From Rhodospirillaceae bacterium (GTDB lineage: Bacteria > Pseudomonadota > Alphaproteobacteria > Rhodospirillales > Magnetovibrionaceae): a DNA stretch of 6,737 bases. The stretch lies in the NCBI GenBank assembly GCA_029881835.1, contig JAOULV010000080.1, positions 1 through 6,737 of the forward strand, given 5' to 3'. The notes under the pieces were generated by a model. The model made no database searches. It was not told the origin of the DNA and was given only the letters and a program-made list of their open reading frames with translations. This document shows, in pieces, positions 6,255 through 6,737 of the stretch. Every line of letters starts with the position of its first letter. The first letter of the stretch is position 1. The position numbers were made by a program, and so were the translations under genes.

Positions 6255-6282
6255 AGTCGCAATCTATGGGAGGTAAAAAATA

Positions 6283-6606
6283 ATGAAAAAAACAATCTTA
6301 CTGGGGGCCGTTTTTGTTGCGGCTTCGTTAGCCACACCAGCACTTGCCGGTGGTGGTGCTGGTGGCGAAAGTGCGGGCAACCTTAACAGTGCGCTGCTTG
6401 TTTCAAACTGCGTTGTTTGCCACGGCCAAGGCGGTGATAGCCAAGGGCACACCCCATCAATTGACGGGCTAAACAAAACTCAAATGTTGAACGCCCTGAC
6501 TGAATTTAAATCAGGGGCACGCAAAGGAACCATCATGGGGCGCATTGCGCCGGGATACACCGATGCCCAGCTAGAAGCCATTGTAAATGAAATTACAGGA
6601 AATTAA
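6283..6606 (+). CDS. fccA: Monoheme cytochrome c subunit of flavocytochrome c sulfide dehydrogenase
   Basis: A 107-residue exported cytochrome c that should take electrons from the FccB flavoprotein during periplasmic sulfide oxidation. Residues 1-22 form a Sec signal peptide (MKKTILLG, hydrophobic core, then PALA before GG). The mature protein has one heme site, CVVCH (Cys43, Cys46, His47). Met85 in TIMGRIAPGY is the likely sixth iron ligand. HTPSIDGL and ALTEFKSGAR are close to the pattern of FccA-type cytochromes. At about 8-9 kDa mature it matches the small monoheme form known from Chlorobium, not the diheme subunit of Allochromatium. GGGAGG lies nine bases before the ATG. The next gene starts 13 bases after its stop and encodes a Tat-exported protein, which supports an fccAB pair. 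A generic class I cytochrome c, for example SoxE-like, is the alternative. Confidence 0.85.
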   Translation: MKKTILLGAVFVAASLATPALAGGGAGGESAGNLNSALLVSNCVVCHGQGGDSQGHTPSIDGLNKTQMLNALTEFKSGARKGTIMGRIAPGYTDAQLEAIVNEITGN

Positions 6607-6613
6607 GGGGAGG
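6607..6613 (+). promoter_or_regulatory. Ribosome binding site deciding the start of the next gene
   Basis: GGGGAGG lies directly after the fccA stop. It abuts an ATG at 6614 but is six bases from the in-frame ATG at 6620, so the latter is the likelier start. Confidence 0.7.
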
Positions 6614-6619
6614 ATGAAA

Positions 6620-6737
6620 ATGTCTAATAATAAATTAAATAAAACTTCACGCCGCGATTTCCTGAAAATCGCCGGTGCCACTGGTGCGGTTTCTGCGTTT
6701 GCCATTAGCGGTTGCGCAATGGGCCCATCGGGGACTG
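6620..6737 (+). CDS. fccB: Tat-exported protein, probably FccB flavoprotein subunit (5' part only)
   Basis: Only the first 39 codons are in the window. They encode a twin-arginine signal: TSRRDFLKIAGATGA, a hydrophobic stretch VSAFAISG, then CAMGPSG. Flavocytochrome c sulfide dehydrogenase flavoproteins are folded with FAD in the cytoplasm and exported by Tat with very similar leaders, and they lie next to fccA, so FccB (sulfide-oxidising FAD subunit, periplasmic) is the best call. The catalytic part is not visible and the identity is inferred from leader and neighbour. ISGC also fits a lipobox, so the protein may be a lipoprotein anchored to a membrane. It is 13 bases after fccA with a strong ribosome binding site, hence co-transcribed. 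Confidence 0.72.
   Translation, partial: MSNNKLNKTSRRDFLKIAGATGAVSAFAISGCAMGPSGT

Larger units (their letters stand above)
5965..6282. other. Divergent intergenic region between the response regulator and fccA
   Basis: About 318 AT-rich bases separate the TTG start of the regulator from the divergent fccA. I see no tRNA or further gene. It holds a perfect 12-bp palindrome (6043-6054), a sigma70-like promoter facing fccA (6150-6178), an inverted repeat over that -10 region, and a hairpin with a T-run in the fccA leader (6224-6254). If the regulator starts at 6099 instead, the non-coding part shrinks to about 183 bases. Confidence 0.6.

Overview
The window looks like part of the chromosome of a sulfur-oxidising, carbon-fixing bacterium, most likely an alphaproteobacterium of moderate to low G+C. 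Three things point this way. The transketolase resembles alphaproteobacterial proteins. The minus strand carries a compact Calvin-cycle cluster (phosphoribulokinase, transketolase, class II aldolase) in the cbbP-cbbT-cbbA order. The plus strand begins a flavocytochrome c sulfide dehydrogenase locus (fccA, then the start of fccB). The taxonomic call rests on remembered family resemblance, not on a search.

Layout, left to right. Positions 1-894 (minus) hold an EamA/DMT-type membrane transporter that runs off the left edge. A strong hairpin terminator at about 975-1003 separates it from the cbb operon. Positions 1022-5095 (minus; possibly to 5122) hold fba/cbbA, tkt/cbbT and prk/cbbP, transcribed right to left with gaps of 53 and 40 bases, so almost certainly one operon. 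About 230 bases with several inverted repeats lie between prk and the next gene. Positions 5329-5964 (minus) hold a NarL/FixJ-type response regulator. Its receiver domain has lost the phosphoacceptor aspartate, and it probably starts at a TTG codon with a strong Shine-Dalgarno sequence. A 318-base AT-rich divergent intergenic region follows, with a candidate promoter, an inverted repeat over its -10 region and an attenuator-like hairpin. Positions 6283-6606 (plus) hold fccA, an exported monoheme cytochrome c. Positions 6620-6737 (plus) hold the Tat signal region of the next gene, probably fccB.

How they may work together: FccAB would oxidise sulfide in the periplasm and pass electrons to the cytochrome chain, giving the energy and reductant that the Calvin cycle uses. 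PRK makes the RuBisCO substrate, while transketolase and aldolase regenerate its precursor. The orphan regulator sits between the two modules and is a natural candidate for coordinating them, but that is inference from position. RuBisCO, the bisphosphatase and cbbR are not in this window.

The points most worth a second look are the degenerate receiver domain, the PRK of cyanobacterial/archaeal-like rather than classical proteobacterial type (without the P-loop cysteine used for thioredoxin control in plants), and the regulatory structure in the two intergenic regions. No mobile element, CRISPR array, tRNA or rRNA was seen.
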